DNA of 63,218 nucleotides from Clostridia bacterium (GTDB lineage: Bacteria; Bacillota; Clostridia; Christensenellales; Borkfalkiaceae), in assembly GCA_017625565.1 (NCBI GenBank), contig JAGAKN010000010.1, positions 1-63,218 of the forward strand. Reading direction: 5' to 3'. Each line of letters opens with the position of its first letter. Position 1 is the stretch's first letter. This document shows positions 8,603 through 18,008 of this stretch, one piece after another. Under the pieces are notes generated by a model. The model had not been told where the DNA came from. It made no database searches and worked only from the letters and a program-made list of their open reading frames with translations. The position numbers were made by a program, and so were the translations under genes.

Positions 8603-11182
8603 ATGGAAAAAATGGTTTTAATCGACGGGAATAGTTTGTTGAACAGGGCGTTTTATGCAACGCCTGCATTCACGACGAAAGACGGCTTGCCAACAAACGG
8701 CGTTTTCGGGTTTATCAAACTCTTGCTTAAAATTATTTCCGATAAAACTCCGCGGTACGTAGCGGTAGCGTTTGATTTACGTGCGCCCACGTTCCGCCAT
8801 CAAATGTACGAAGAATATAAAGCGGGCAGAAAAGCTATGCCCGACGAGCTCGCCGTGCAGTTTCCCATGTTGAAAGAGCTGTTGACGGCTATGGGGATTA
8901 AAATTGTGGAGCAGGCTGGCTATGAAGCGGACGATTTGATCGGTACGCTCGCCAAAACGCTCCCGACGAAAACGTATATTTATACAGGGGATCGCGATGC
9001 GTATCAGCTTGTTGACGAAACGACGAACGTTTGCTATACCAAAAAAGGCGTTAGTGATTTATTAGAATTGAATGCGGAAAATTTTCAAGCTGAAATCGGG
9101 CTTACTCCGTCACAAATTATCGATTTAAAGGCATTGATGGGGGACAAGTCCGATCATATTCCTGGTGTAGCAGGGGTTGGAGAAAAATCCACGATGACGT
9201 TGCTTACAAAATACGGCTCGTTAGACGGGATTTATGCGCATTTGGACGAAATTACGGGCGCATTGCAAAAGAAGCTGTTAGACGGGAAAGAAAGCGCTTA
9301 TTTTTCAAAGAAGTTGGCGACGATTGTCGTAGACGCGCCCATTTCTATTGCGCTTTCCGATTGCATATTAAAAATGCCATTCTCAGCAACAGTGAAACAG
9401 AAATTTGCGGAGCTGGAGTTTAAGAGCTTGCTCTCGAAAAACATCTTCGAAACCGATGCGTTGGCGGAAACCACACAACCAAGCCAATCGACTCCAAAAA
9501 CCAAAGGAGTGGTGGAGATTTTGTCGAGCGTTGAAGACGGGATAAACGTTTTGCGGGGAAAGAACTCGACTGTTGCTTGCGCTTGGGATGATACAGCTTT
9601 TCAGTTTACGGTCATTACCGATCAAGCAATCTTACAGGAATACGTGTATCCGATAAAAAGCGGTTTGTTGGACGTTGGATTTTTTGAAGATCAGTTGTTG
9701 CCTTTGTTCAACGTGGTTTTTTCGGCGAAAAATCATATTCTTGCTTATGACGTAAAAGGAATGATGCAACGTTTAAAACCCTTTGGCGTAGAGTTTTTAG
9801 CGACTTACGACGACGTTGCAGTTTTAAAATGTCTTTCCGACGGACTTGCGAACAACGAGAGTTTGACGGTTTGTTTGGATTACAACGATCTATCGCTCAA
9901 ACAAAAAGCGTACGGGGTGTATGCTCTCTACGAACGCTATTTTGCGCAATTGAACAAAGAAGAACAAAAGCTGTATAAAGAAGTGGAGTTGCCACTTGTC
10001 AAAGTCTTGTTTGCTATGGAAAATCAAGGCGTTTGTATTGACGAAACGACGCTTTATCAGCTTTCCGAAAAGTATCGCGCAGAGCTTTCCAAGCTCGTAG
10101 AACAAATTTACGAGCTTGCAGGGGAAGAGTTTAACGTTAACTCCACGCAACAGTTAGGAAAAATCCTTTTTGAGAAGTTAAAAATCGGAAAGGGCGTGAA
10201 GAAAACCAAGGAGAGTAAGAATTATAAGACAACCGCGGAAGAATTAGAGAAGTATGCGGACGTGGAAATCGTTTCTCGGTTGTTGCGCTATCGGAAAATT
10301 CAAAAAATTAACTCCACGTATATTGAAGGGTTTAAACCCTTAATCCGCAACGGCAAACTGCATACGACGTATCATCAAGTTGCTACGTTGACGGGCAGGT
10401 TGTCTAGTTCCAACCCGAATTTGCAAAATATCCCTATCCGCACGGAAGAAGGACGGGAATTGCGGAAATTATTCACGGCAAGCGCCGGCAACGTATTAAT
10501 CGATGCCGATTATTCGCAAATCGAATTACGGCTATTAGCGCATTTTTCCGGGTGTAAAGAACTCGTTCAAGCGTATTGCGCAAATAAGGATATTCACGCG
10601 CTTACGGCGTCGCAAGTATTCAACGTGCCGTTAGATGCAGTCACACCAGAACAACGCAGAAATGCAAAAGCTGTGAATTTCGGGATTATTTACGGGATTA
10701 GTGCGTTTGGGCTGAGCAACGATCTCAATATTTCGTCCAAACAAGCGCAGGAATATATTCAACGCTATTTTGAAAGCTATTCCGACGTAAAAACGTATAT
10801 GAATAAAAACGTCGAAAAAGCCAATAAAGACGGCTACGTTAAGACGCTTTTAGGGCGTCGGCGTGTTATCAATGAAGTGCAATCTTCTAATCGGAATATC
10901 AAATCTTTCGGCGAGCGCGCCGCAATGAATATGCCGTTGCAAGGTTCAAGTGCGGATATAATCAAAATTGCAATGATAAACGTCTATCAAAAATTGCAAA
11001 TGGGCGGTTATAAGGCGAAACTTGTTATGCAAATTCACGACGAATTGGTGATCGATTGCCCGAAAGAGGAAGTGGAAGAGGTTTCGTCGATCTTAAAAAC
11101 GGAAATGGAAAATGCGGTTTCTTTATCCGTACCCTTGACGGTAGAATTGCAAAGCGGTAAAAATTGGTATGAAACAAAATAA
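8603..11182 (+). CDS. polA: DNA polymerase I
   Basis: This is a family A DNA polymerase for Okazaki-fragment processing and repair. Residues 1-290 form the 5'-3' exonuclease (LIDGNSLLNRAF, the acidic GDRDAYQL block, LMGDKSDHIPGV). The middle region, about 300-460, aligns in position with the 3'-5' exonuclease domain, but its usual acidic residues are not evident, so proofreading is probably absent, as in Bacillus-type enzymes. The polymerase domain carries motif A DADYSQIELR (about 631), motif B RRNAKAVNFGIIYG (about 685) and motif C QIHDELV (about 810). The length of 859 is normal. The last codons overlap the first GTTTCAC-type repeat unit. coaE follows after 63 bases. Confidence 0.97.
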   Translation: MEKMVLIDGNSLLNRAFYATPAFTTKDGLPTNGVFGFIKLLLKIISDKTPRYVAVAFDLRAPTFRHQMYEEYKAGRKAMPDELAVQFPMLKELLTAMGIKIVEQAGYEADDLIGTLAKTLPTKTYIYTGDRDAYQLVDETTNVCYTKKGVSDLLELNAENFQAEIGLTPSQIIDLKALMGDKSDHIPGVAGVGEKSTMTLLTKYGSLDGIYAHLDEITGALQKKLLDGKESAYFSKKLATIVVDAPISIALSDCILKMPFSATVKQKFAELEFKSLLSKNIFETDALAETTQPSQSTPKTKGVVEILSSVEDGINVLRGKNSTVACAWDDTAFQFTVITDQAILQEYVYPIKSGLLDVGFFEDQLLPLFNVVFSAKNHILAYDVKGMMQRLKPFGVEFLATYDDVAVLKCLSDGLANNESLTVCLDYNDLSLKQKAYGVYALYERYFAQLNKEEQKLYKEVELPLVKVLFAMENQGVCIDETTLYQLSEKYRAELSKLVEQIYELAGEEFNVNSTQQLGKILFEKLKIGKGVKKTKESKNYKTTAEELEKYADVEIVSRLLRYRKIQKINSTYIEGFKPLIRNGKLHTTYHQVATLTGRLSSSNPNLQNIPIRTEEGRELRKLFTASAGNVLIDADYSQIELRLLAHFSGCKELVQAYCANKDIHALTASQVFNVPLDAVTPEQRRNAKAVNFGIIYGISAFGLSNDLNISSKQAQEYIQRYFESYSDVKTYMNKNVEKANKDGYVKTLLGRRRVINEVQSSNRNIKSFGERAAMNMPLQGSSADIIKIAMINVYQKLQMGGYKAKLVMQIHDELVIDCPKEEVEEVSSILKTEMENAVSLSVPLTVELQSGKNWYETK

Positions 11183-11235
11183 GTTTCACAAAACAAGTTC
11201 CACAGTCTTTATACGTGAAACTATATTCGTGAAAC
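11169..11235. repeat. Array of GTTTCAC/GTGAAAC heptamers, 14-nt phased
   Basis: Heptamers start at 11169 (ATGAAAC), 11183 (GTTTCAC), 11197 (GTTCCAC), 11215 (GTGAAAC) and 11229 (GTGAAAC). Spacers are 7 bases, except for 11 bases in the middle. The right pair is a direct repeat in inverse orientation to the left pair, so the block can fold as one large hairpin. It fills the polA-coaE gap and overlaps the end of polA. The same 21-bp element recurs at 11845, 54935 and 55012. The function is unknown: protein-binding site or mobile palindromic element. Confidence 0.65.
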
Positions 11236-11245
11236 AAAAGGTGTA

Positions 11246-11848
11246 ATGGACGATATGAAAAGGAAATATATAGCGATTACTGGTGGGATCGGTAGCGGAA
11301 AATCTACGGTGTTAGCTTATTTAAAGGAAAAGGGATACCCTGTATTTTCTTGTGATGAAATTTATAAACGGCTTTTTCGAAAAGAAAGCTACGTTCGCGC
11401 TATAAAAGCGGTTTTCCCCGACGCGGTAAACGAAAAAGGGATAGATAGGGAACGCCTTGCGTTGCTTGTGTTTTCTGATGAAAATGCACGAAAACAATTA
11501 AATTCGATCGCCCATCCGTTGATTATGAAAGAGCTGTTTTCTCAAATGGATGCCTGTGGAGAATCTCTATGTTTTGCCGAAGTTCCATTGCTGTTTGAAA
11601 ATGGCTTTGAAAAAGATTTCGATGAAGTGCTTGTCGTTATGCGTGATAAAACGTTGCGTATACAATCTGTACAGGAACGCGATGTAAAATCGGTAGAAAG
11701 TGTGAAAAAACGAATGGAAGCGCAATTTAATTACGATGAACAACTTCATCAAGAGAAATTGCAAAAGGAAAACGTAATATTGCTTTACAACAATACAAAC
11801 GTTCAAGCTTTATACAAGGAAATCGAGAGATATCTCGCTAAATTATGA
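11246..11848 (+). CDS. coaE: Dephospho-CoA kinase
   Basis: This catalyses the last step of coenzyme A synthesis, ATP-dependent phosphorylation of the 3'-hydroxyl of dephospho-CoA. The 200 residues carry the P-loop GGIGSGKST near residue 12, the DEIYKRL region, the AHPLI motif and FAEVPLLFENG. The ATG at 11246 follows AAAAGGTG; an internal ATG at 11255 is an alternative start. The gene is bracketed on both sides by GTTTCAC-type repeats, and its stop codon lies inside the downstream one. Confidence 0.93.
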   Translation: MDDMKRKYIAITGGIGSGKSTVLAYLKEKGYPVFSCDEIYKRLFRKESYVRAIKAVFPDAVNEKGIDRERLALLVFSDENARKQLNSIAHPLIMKELFSQMDACGESLCFAEVPLLFENGFEKDFDEVLVVMRDKTLRIQSVQERDVKSVESVKKRMEAQFNYDEQLHQEKLQKENVILLYNNTNVQALYKEIERYLAKL

Positions 11849-11865
11849 AACATAATTCGTGAAAC
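11845..11865 (-). repeat. GTTTCAC-N7-GTTTCAC direct-repeat element (downstream of coaE)
   Basis: On the plus strand, ATGAAAC, seven bases, then GTGAAAC. This is the same 21-bp element as at 11215-11235, with one mismatch in an arm. It includes the coaE stop codon TGA. Confidence 0.6.
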
Positions 11866-11887
11866 ATTTTATACAATCAAAATATAC

Positions 11888-11931
11888 AGGCGTTTCCCGT
11901 GTTAAAAATAAGAGGGGAGCGCTTGTTTTTT
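11888..11931 (+). terminator. Terminator after coaE
   Basis: AGGCGTTTCCC (11888-11898) pairs along its full length with GGGGAGCGCTT (11914-11924) if G-T pairs are allowed, and GTTTTTT follows. It ends the rdgB-polA-coaE stretch. The rest of the 325-base gap from 11849 to 12173 holds only the coaE-proximal repeat and the glgB promoter. Confidence 0.65.
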
Positions 11932-12070
11932 CTCAAAAACGAATACTACGACAAACATAACTACTTTATTATGTCAAGTATAATAACTATGCGTGTCATT
12001 GTACTTGACTTATAATGATTTAATTAAGTGATAAATTATTAAAAAAATCAAACTTTTTTTCAAATTTCTC

Positions 12071-12099
12071 TTGAATTATTCGTTTAAATGTAGTATAAT
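12071..12099 (+). promoter_or_regulatory. Sigma-A promoter of the glg operon
   Basis: TTGAAT (12071-12076), a 17-nt spacer and TATAAT (12094-12099), 75 bases upstream of the glgB start. The leader contains an inverted repeat, TGATAC (12119) / GTATCA (12151), which may form a hairpin before the ribosome binding site. Confidence 0.8.
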
Positions 12100-12173
12100 A
12101 GTTGCATAATAGATAGTATGATACAGTATCGGTGTTTATTGTAGGTTATTGTATCAATCATTTGGAGGGACGA

Positions 12174-14069
12174 ATGTGCTTGTTTAATACGGATATGCCT
12201 TTACATCTGTTTCATCACGGAGAGAATTTTAAGGCGTACGAATTGATGGGGGCGCATCCTGCCGTATATAAGAGAAAAAAAGGATTCATATTCAGGGTTT
12301 GGGCACCAAGAGTCGCATCGGTTTCCATCGTTGGGGAGTTTAATGATTGGAACGAGAATTCGCATTTGATGCAAAGAATGATCGACAATGAAACGTACGA
12401 ATTGTTTATCCCTGATTTGAAGCCTTTTTGTACTTATAAATACTGCATAAAGACGCAAGACGGACGGGTTTTTTATAAAGCTGATCCGTATGCGTTTCAC
12501 TCGGAGACGCCGAATGAAACGTCTTCAAAAGCGTCGAAATTATACGATTTATCGGGCTTTAAATGGTCGGATAAGGCATATTTGGACAAGCAACGACATA
12601 CGAATATTTATCAATCTCCGGTAAACGTTTACGAAGTCAATTTATTGTCTTGGAAACGTCGCGAAAATGGGGCGTATTACACCTATCGTGAATTGGCGAA
12701 AGAGCTTGTGGAATACGTGGCGGAAATGGGCTATACACACGTGGAATTCATGCCTGTCACCGAGCATCCGTTCGATGGATCTTGGGGATACCAAGTGACG
12801 GGGTACTATTCGATTACTTCTCGTCTGGGTACTCCGCATGATTTCATGTATTTGGTTGATTGTTTTCACGCGAAAGGGATCGGCGTAATTTTAGATTGGG
12901 TACCTGCGCATTTCCCCAAAGATGAATTTGGGTTATACGAATTTAACGGCGATGCTTTATACGAAGCGTCTCAATGGGATCGTAAAGAAAACAAAGGTTG
13001 GGGAACGCGTACGTTCGATTACGGACGCAATGAAATTGTTTCATTCTTGATTTCTTCGGCGATTTTCCTGTTTGATAAATTCCACGTAGACGGCTTAAGG
13101 GTGGATGCCGTAGCCTCTATGTTGTATCTCGATTACGACAAAAAACCTGGGGAATGGGTGCCGAATATTTATGGCGAAAACAAGAATTTGGAAGCCGTTG
13201 CGTTTTTACGGCGTTTAAACGAAGCGGTATTCTCGTTTTTCCCGAACGCTTTGATGATTGCGGAAGAATCGACTGCCTGGCCGATGGTCACCCGTCCAAC
13301 GTCTATGGGAGGCTTAGGATTTAATTTCAAATGGAATATGGGTTGGATGAACGACGTGTTGTCTTACGTCCATTTAAACCCTGTATTCCGTCAATTCCAC
13401 CACAACAAAATGACGTTTTCCATGATGTATGCGTTCGCGGAAAATTACATTTTGCCCATTTCCCACGACGAAGTCGTGCACGGTAAAGGTTCATTAATTG
13501 ATAAGATGCCGGGGGATTACGAAGAGAAGTTTTCGGGCGTTCGCGCGTTTTTAGGGTATATGATGTCGCACCCTGGAAAAAAACTCCATTTTATGGGCTC
13601 GGAAATCGGACAATTCAAGGAATGGAACTATAAAGAAGGGATAGAATTTTTCTTGAAAGAATATCCGAAACACGCGAAACTTTCGCGTATGGTGAAAGAG
13701 CTGAACGAGTTTTATAAAAATACTTCCGCGCTCTATGAAATTGAAGATTCCTGGAAAGGGTTTGAGTGGCTTGCCCCGGACGATGCGGATCGAAATTTCT
13801 TATCCTATCAGCGCAAGGACGAGCAAGGGAATACGATTGTCGTATTGCTCAATTTCTCTGGGGAAGATTATCATCATTATCGCTTGGGGGTAGCTCCAGG
13901 CAAATACCAAGTCGTGTTTAACACGGACGCGATCCGCTACGGTGGACGTGGAATGGTTAAACAACGCGTTTATAACACGATAAAAGCGTTTAGTCACGGA
14001 AAGGAACATGCGATTGAATTCGATCTTCCCAAATTGACTTGCGTTTATTTAAAAAAAATTACAAAGTAA
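12174..14069 (+). CDS. glgB: 1,4-alpha-glucan branching enzyme
   Basis: This introduces alpha-1,6 branches into glycogen. The start is set at the ATG at 12174, preceded by GGAGG at the right distance, giving 631 residues. The open frame extends further upstream only through a weak GTG. An N-terminal CBM48-like domain ([20 protein letters not shown]) is followed by the GH13 barrel: [20 protein letters not shown] with the nucleophile Asp near 310, AEESTAWP with the acid Glu near 364, and [10 protein letters not shown] near 430. It is the first gene of glgB-C-D-A-P. Confidence 0.95.
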   Translation: MCLFNTDMPLHLFHHGENFKAYELMGAHPAVYKRKKGFIFRVWAPRVASVSIVGEFNDWNENSHLMQRMIDNETYELFIPDLKPFCTYKYCIKTQDGRVFYKADPYAFHSETPNETSSKASKLYDLSGFKWSDKAYLDKQRHTNIYQSPVNVYEVNLLSWKRRENGAYYTYRELAKELVEYVAEMGYTHVEFMPVTEHPFDGSWGYQVTGYYSITSRLGTPHDFMYLVDCFHAKGIGVILDWVPAHFPKDEFGLYEFNGDALYEASQWDRKENKGWGTRTFDYGRNEIVSFLISSAIFLFDKFHVDGLRVDAVASMLYLDYDKKPGEWVPNIYGENKNLEAVAFLRRLNEAVFSFFPNALMIAEESTAWPMVTRPTSMGGLGFNFKWNMGWMNDVLSYVHLNPVFRQFHHNKMTFSMMYAFAENYILPISHDEVVHGKGSLIDKMPGDYEEKFSGVRAFLGYMMSHPGKKLHFMGSEIGQFKEWNYKEGIEFFLKEYPKHAKLSRMVKELNEFYKNTSALYEIEDSWKGFEWLAPDDADRNFLSYQRKDEQGNTIVVLLNFSGEDYHHYRLGVAPGKYQVVFNTDAIRYGGRGMVKQRVYNTIKAFSHGKEHAIEFDLPKLTCVYLKKITK

Positions 14070-14082
14070 GGTGGGAAAACTT

Positions 14083-15276
14083 ATGCAAAGAAAGAAAGAG
14101 TGTGTAGCTATGCTTTTGGCAGGGGGGCAAGGCAGTCGGCTTTATGCGTTGACGACGAATATCGCAAAGCCGGCGGTTGCGTTTGGTGCGAAATATCGGA
14201 TTATCGACTTTCCGCTTTCCAACTGCGTGAACTCCGGGATTGATACCGTAGGGGTATTGACGCAATACCAACCGTTGATACTCAACGAGTATATCGGCAA
14301 CGGTCAGCCTTGGGATTTGGACAGAACGTACGGTGGGGTACATATTTTATCGCCGTATCAAGCAAAAACTCGTTCGTCTTGGTATGAAGGCACGGCAAAC
14401 GCGATTTATCAAAACTTGAATTTTATGAAAATGTATAATCCCGAGTACGTTTTGATACTTTCTGGGGATCATATTTATAAAATGGATTACGCAGCGATGT
14501 TGAAAGCGCATAAGGAAACGGGCGCGGATTGTACGATCGCGGCAATCGACGTACCTCTTTCCGAAGCGTCGAGGTTTGGGATTTTGAATACCAACCCCGA
14601 CGGTTCGATTTATCAATTCGAAGAAAAACCCAAGCAACCCAAGAGTACGTTGGCGTCTATGGGGATTTACATTTTCAAAGCGGAAAAACTCTTTGCGTAT
14701 CTTGAAGCGGACGATTTGAATCCGAATTCTTCCAAAGATTTTGGGAAAGACGTATTGCCTGCGATGTTGAATGCAGGGGAAAAGATGTATTCTTACCGTT
14801 TTGACGGATATTGGAAAGACGTGGGAACGATTGCGTCGCTTTGGGAAGCAAATATGGATTTGCTTGGCGAAGATCCCGAATTCGACGTAGGGGATAAGAC
14901 TTGGAAAATTCATTCCAGAAACCCGCTTGCGCCCCCTGAACATATTGGAAAACAAGGCGTTGTAAAGAACTCGATGATTGCACTCGGTTGCGAAATCAAC
15001 GGTTTGGTGGAAAATTCGATCCTTGGTAGCAACGTTTGCATTGAAGAAGGCGCTATCGTAAAGGATTCCGTTGTTTTGGCAAATAGCGTGATTCACGCGG
15101 GGGCAACAGTTTCCTACTCGATTATAGACGAAAACGTCACGGTAGGCGAACGCGCGGTTGTCGGCGTAGAAAAAAATCCAGATGCGGAAATCGTCGTGCT
15201 TGGCCGTGGTATTTCCGTGGCAAACGACGTGAAAGTCCTGAATGGACAAAATCACGAGAACGATATTAAGGCGTAA
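14083..15276 (+). CDS. glgC: Glucose-1-phosphate adenylyltransferase, catalytic subunit
   Basis: This makes ADP-glucose from glucose-1-phosphate and ATP, the committed step of glycogen synthesis. The 397 residues contain the nucleotidyltransferase signature [41 protein letters not shown] and the glucose-1-phosphate site FEEKPKQP. A left-handed beta-helix with hexapeptide repeats forms the C terminus. The ATG at 14083 follows AAGGTGGG; a GTG at 14071 lies inside that ribosome binding site and is rejected. GlgD lies immediately downstream. In Firmicutes the two form a heterotetramer. Confidence 0.95.
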   Translation: MQRKKECVAMLLAGGQGSRLYALTTNIAKPAVAFGAKYRIIDFPLSNCVNSGIDTVGVLTQYQPLILNEYIGNGQPWDLDRTYGGVHILSPYQAKTRSSWYEGTANAIYQNLNFMKMYNPEYVLILSGDHIYKMDYAAMLKAHKETGADCTIAAIDVPLSEASRFGILNTNPDGSIYQFEEKPKQPKSTLASMGIYIFKAEKLFAYLEADDLNPNSSKDFGKDVLPAMLNAGEKMYSYRFDGYWKDVGTIASLWEANMDLLGEDPEFDVGDKTWKIHSRNPLAPPEHIGKQGVVKNSMIALGCEINGLVENSILGSNVCIEEGAIVKDSVVLANSVIHAGATVSYSIIDENVTVGERAVVGVEKNPDAEIVVLGRGISVANDVKVLNGQNHENDIKA

Positions 15277-15291
15277 TAGGGGGAAAGGATT

Positions 15292-16404
15292 ATGGCATCG
15301 GCTATTGGCGTTATTTTTGCAAACTTACACGAAGAACACGTACCCGAACTCGTTCGGAGAAGAACTATGGCATCCATTCCCTTCGGCGGAAGATATCGTG
15401 TAATCGATTTCATCCTGTCGAATATGGTCAATTCGGGGATTACGACGGTAGGGCTTATGACGAGCAACAACTACCGTTCCTTAATCGATCATTTGGGAAG
15501 CGGTAAAGATTGGGATTTGGCGAGAAAAGACGGCGGGATTATCCTGTTGCCACCTTTCTCGGAAAAACACGATAAAATGTATACCACGCGTTTGGAAGCG
15601 CTGAGTAGCATTACGGGATTTTTAAACCGTCGTAAAGAAAAATACGTCGTATTAACGGATAGCGACGGAGTCGCAAAATTGGATATTTTCGATATTATTT
15701 CTTATCATGAAAAGAAGAATGCGGACGTGACGATGGTCACGCATTATGGGGAAGTAGAAAAACGCTCCGATTTTATGTTGGTGAATGCGGACGAAAACGG
15801 TCGGGTGACGGAAATGAAACTTGCTCCGCACGTGAAGCCTGGGACGAAAGAACACGTATCCATCAACGTAATGGTTATCAATCGTCAATTCCTTTTGAAC
15901 TTGGTTGAAGATTCCGTCACACACGGTTTTACAAGCTTTGAAAGCGATATTTTAATCAAACAATTGGATAGCTTGAAGATCTATCGATACGATTTTAAAG
16001 GCTATTATGCCGGGATTGATTCCTTGAAGGCGTATTATAAACACAATATGGAATTATTGGAAAAAAATATCCGCGACGAACTATTCGGAGATCGGGATAT
16101 TTATACGAAAGTACGGGATAGCGCTCCGTCAAAATACGGCGAAACGGCAATGGTCGTCAATTCCTTAATTTCCGACGGTTGCGTTATCGAAGGCGTGGTG
16201 GAGAATTCCATTTTATTCCGTGGCGTTAAAGTTGGGAAGGGGGCGATTGTAAAGAACTCGATCGTAATGCAAGACAATATCATTGGGGCGAACACGTCCT
16301 TGGATTGTGTCATTACCGATAAAAACGTTGTTATTAGCGATAAAAAGACGTTGGGTGGGTGCAGTATGCTTCCCTATTACATACCCAAAGGAACGAGATT
16401 ATAA
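15292..16404 (+). CDS. glgD: Glucose-1-phosphate adenylyltransferase regulatory subunit
   Basis: A 370-residue GlgC paralogue. It keeps the overall fold (PFGGRYRVIDFILSN, beta-helix repeats such as IEGVVENSILFRGV), but the catalytic AGGxGxRL loop is replaced by IGVIFANLHEEHVPELV. This is characteristic of GlgD, which has low activity itself and raises GlgC activity in the heterotetramer. A GGGGAAAGG ribosome binding site precedes the ATG. It lies between glgC and glgA. Confidence 0.93.
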   Translation: MASAIGVIFANLHEEHVPELVRRRTMASIPFGGRYRVIDFILSNMVNSGITTVGLMTSNNYRSLIDHLGSGKDWDLARKDGGIILLPPFSEKHDKMYTTRLEALSSITGFLNRRKEKYVVLTDSDGVAKLDIFDIISYHEKKNADVTMVTHYGEVEKRSDFMLVNADENGRVTEMKLAPHVKPGTKEHVSINVMVINRQFLLNLVEDSVTHGFTSFESDILIKQLDSLKIYRYDFKGYYAGIDSLKAYYKHNMELLEKNIRDELFGDRDIYTKVRDSAPSKYGETAMVVNSLISDGCVIEGVVENSILFRGVKVGKGAIVKNSIVMQDNIIGANTSLDCVITDKNVVISDKKTLGGCSMLPYYIPKGTRL

Positions 16405-16424
16405 GACGAATTAAGGAGAAGACA

Positions 16425-17951
16425 ATGACGCAAATTAATCAGTCGAAATCAGTAAAAAAAGGTGTAGAAATACAAACGACAAAAGCGAAAACTCCTGCGA
16501 AAAAAACGACGTCTGCGCCGAAAGTAGCAGAAAAAAGGAAAATTTTAATCGTGGCGTCGGAAGCAAGACCGTTTATTGCAACGGGTGGGCTTGCGGACGT
16601 AATCGGTTCATTGCCGATTGCTTTAGCGAAAGATCCGAAATATGATATTCGTGTGGTATTGCCGTTGTATTCGGACATCAAAGCCGAATGGCGTAGAAAG
16701 ATGTCGTTTATGGGCAATATTTACGTGCCTTTGGCGTGGAGAAACCAATATTGCGGTATTTTCCGCTACGTGAGTGAAGGCGTCACCTTTTATTTTGTGG
16801 ATAACGAATATTATTTCAAGCGTCCGGGATGCTACGGATATTACGACGACGGGGAACGTTTTGCATTCTTTTCTCGTAGCGTTATGGAAATTTTACCGTT
16901 TATCGGCTATTATCCCGACGTATTGCATTGTCACGATTGGCAAGCTGCACTTGCGGCAATCTATTTGAAAACGATTTATTGTAAGCATCCCGAATATCAA
17001 TTTATTCGCGCCTTGTTCACGATACATAATATCGAATACCAAGGAAAGTTCTCTATGGGGATTTTGGAAGAATTGTTCGGGATTTCTTATGAAAATGCGT
17101 ACTTGTTGGAATACGACGGTTGCATCAATTTAATGAAAGGTGCGATTGAATGTTGCGAACGATTCTCGACGGTAAGTCCTACGTACGCAAAGGAAATTCA
17201 AACACCGGAATACGCGCATGGTTTACACCCGATCATTTGTAGAAACGAAAGTAAATTGACGGGAATTTTAAACGGGATTGACGTGGAATCGTATAACGCA
17301 GAAACGGATAAAGCGCTATTTATGAATTATAGCGAAAACGATTTTTCGGGAAAGAAAGTTTGCAAGAGTGAATTACAAAAAATGCTCGGTTTACCCGTAA
17401 AAGACGTGCCTATGATCGCAATGATAACGCGGTTAGTAGCGCATAAAGGGGTAGAGCTTGTCAAAACGGTAGCGGAAGACATTTTGCACGAAGACGTACA
17501 GTTTGTTTTATTAGGAACAGGCGACTGTGCGTATGAAGAATATTTTAAGGATTTAGGCGCAAGATATGAAGGAAAGTTCTCGGCGAATATTACCTTCAAC
17601 GCAGATTTATCGAGAAAGATTTATTCGGGCGCAGATATCTTCTTGATGCCGTCCGTTAGCGAGCCGTGCGGGCTTTCACAAATGATCGCATCGCGATATG
17701 CGGCAGTTCCGATCGTACGCGAAACAGGTGGTTTATTCGATAGTATTAAGCCGTTCGGCGCTGGAGGAAACGGATTTACGTTTGCTTCTTGTAATGCATA
17801 CGATATGTTGTACGTCGTTCATGAAGCGTTGGAAGCGTATAAGAATACTGCAAATTGGGAAAATTTAATGCGAAAAGCGATGACGACGGACTTTTCCTGG
17901 TCGCGTTCCGCCGAAGCATATAAACAGCTTTATCAAGAAATGTTCCATTAA
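16425..17951 (+). CDS. glgA: Glycogen synthase (ADP-glucose, GT5)
   Basis: This transfers glucose from ADP-glucose to glycogen chains. The start is the ATG at 16425 after AAGGAG, giving 508 residues. A Lys/Thr/Ala-rich N-terminal extension of about 40 residues precedes the GT5 domain, which begins KILIVASEARPFIATGGLADV with the ADP-glucose-binding TGGLADV near residue 52. The C-terminal GT-B half has SVSEPCGLSQMIA and VRETGGLFDS. The Lys-rich extension is longer than usual. Confidence 0.94.
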   Translation: MTQINQSKSVKKGVEIQTTKAKTPAKKTTSAPKVAEKRKILIVASEARPFIATGGLADVIGSLPIALAKDPKYDIRVVLPLYSDIKAEWRRKMSFMGNIYVPLAWRNQYCGIFRYVSEGVTFYFVDNEYYFKRPGCYGYYDDGERFAFFSRSVMEILPFIGYYPDVLHCHDWQAALAAIYLKTIYCKHPEYQFIRALFTIHNIEYQGKFSMGILEELFGISYENAYLLEYDGCINLMKGAIECCERFSTVSPTYAKEIQTPEYAHGLHPIICRNESKLTGILNGIDVESYNAETDKALFMNYSENDFSGKKVCKSELQKMLGLPVKDVPMIAMITRLVAHKGVELVKTVAEDILHEDVQFVLLGTGDCAYEEYFKDLGARYEGKFSANITFNADLSRKIYSGADIFLMPSVSEPCGLSQMIASRYAAVPIVRETGGLFDSIKPFGAGGNGFTFASCNAYDMLYVVHEALEAYKNTANWENLMRKAMTTDFSWSRSAEAYKQLYQEMFH

Positions 17952-18008
17952 AAGAAATGCTAAAGGGGAATACGAGAGCAAAAATTTTTAGGAGTATTGT
18001 GTTGTAGT

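Noticed and set aside
11849..12173. Possible small gene or riboswitch before glgB
   Set aside because: Only a repeat element, a terminator and a promoter with a short leader are found. No open frame with a ribosome binding site and no known riboswitch pattern was seen.
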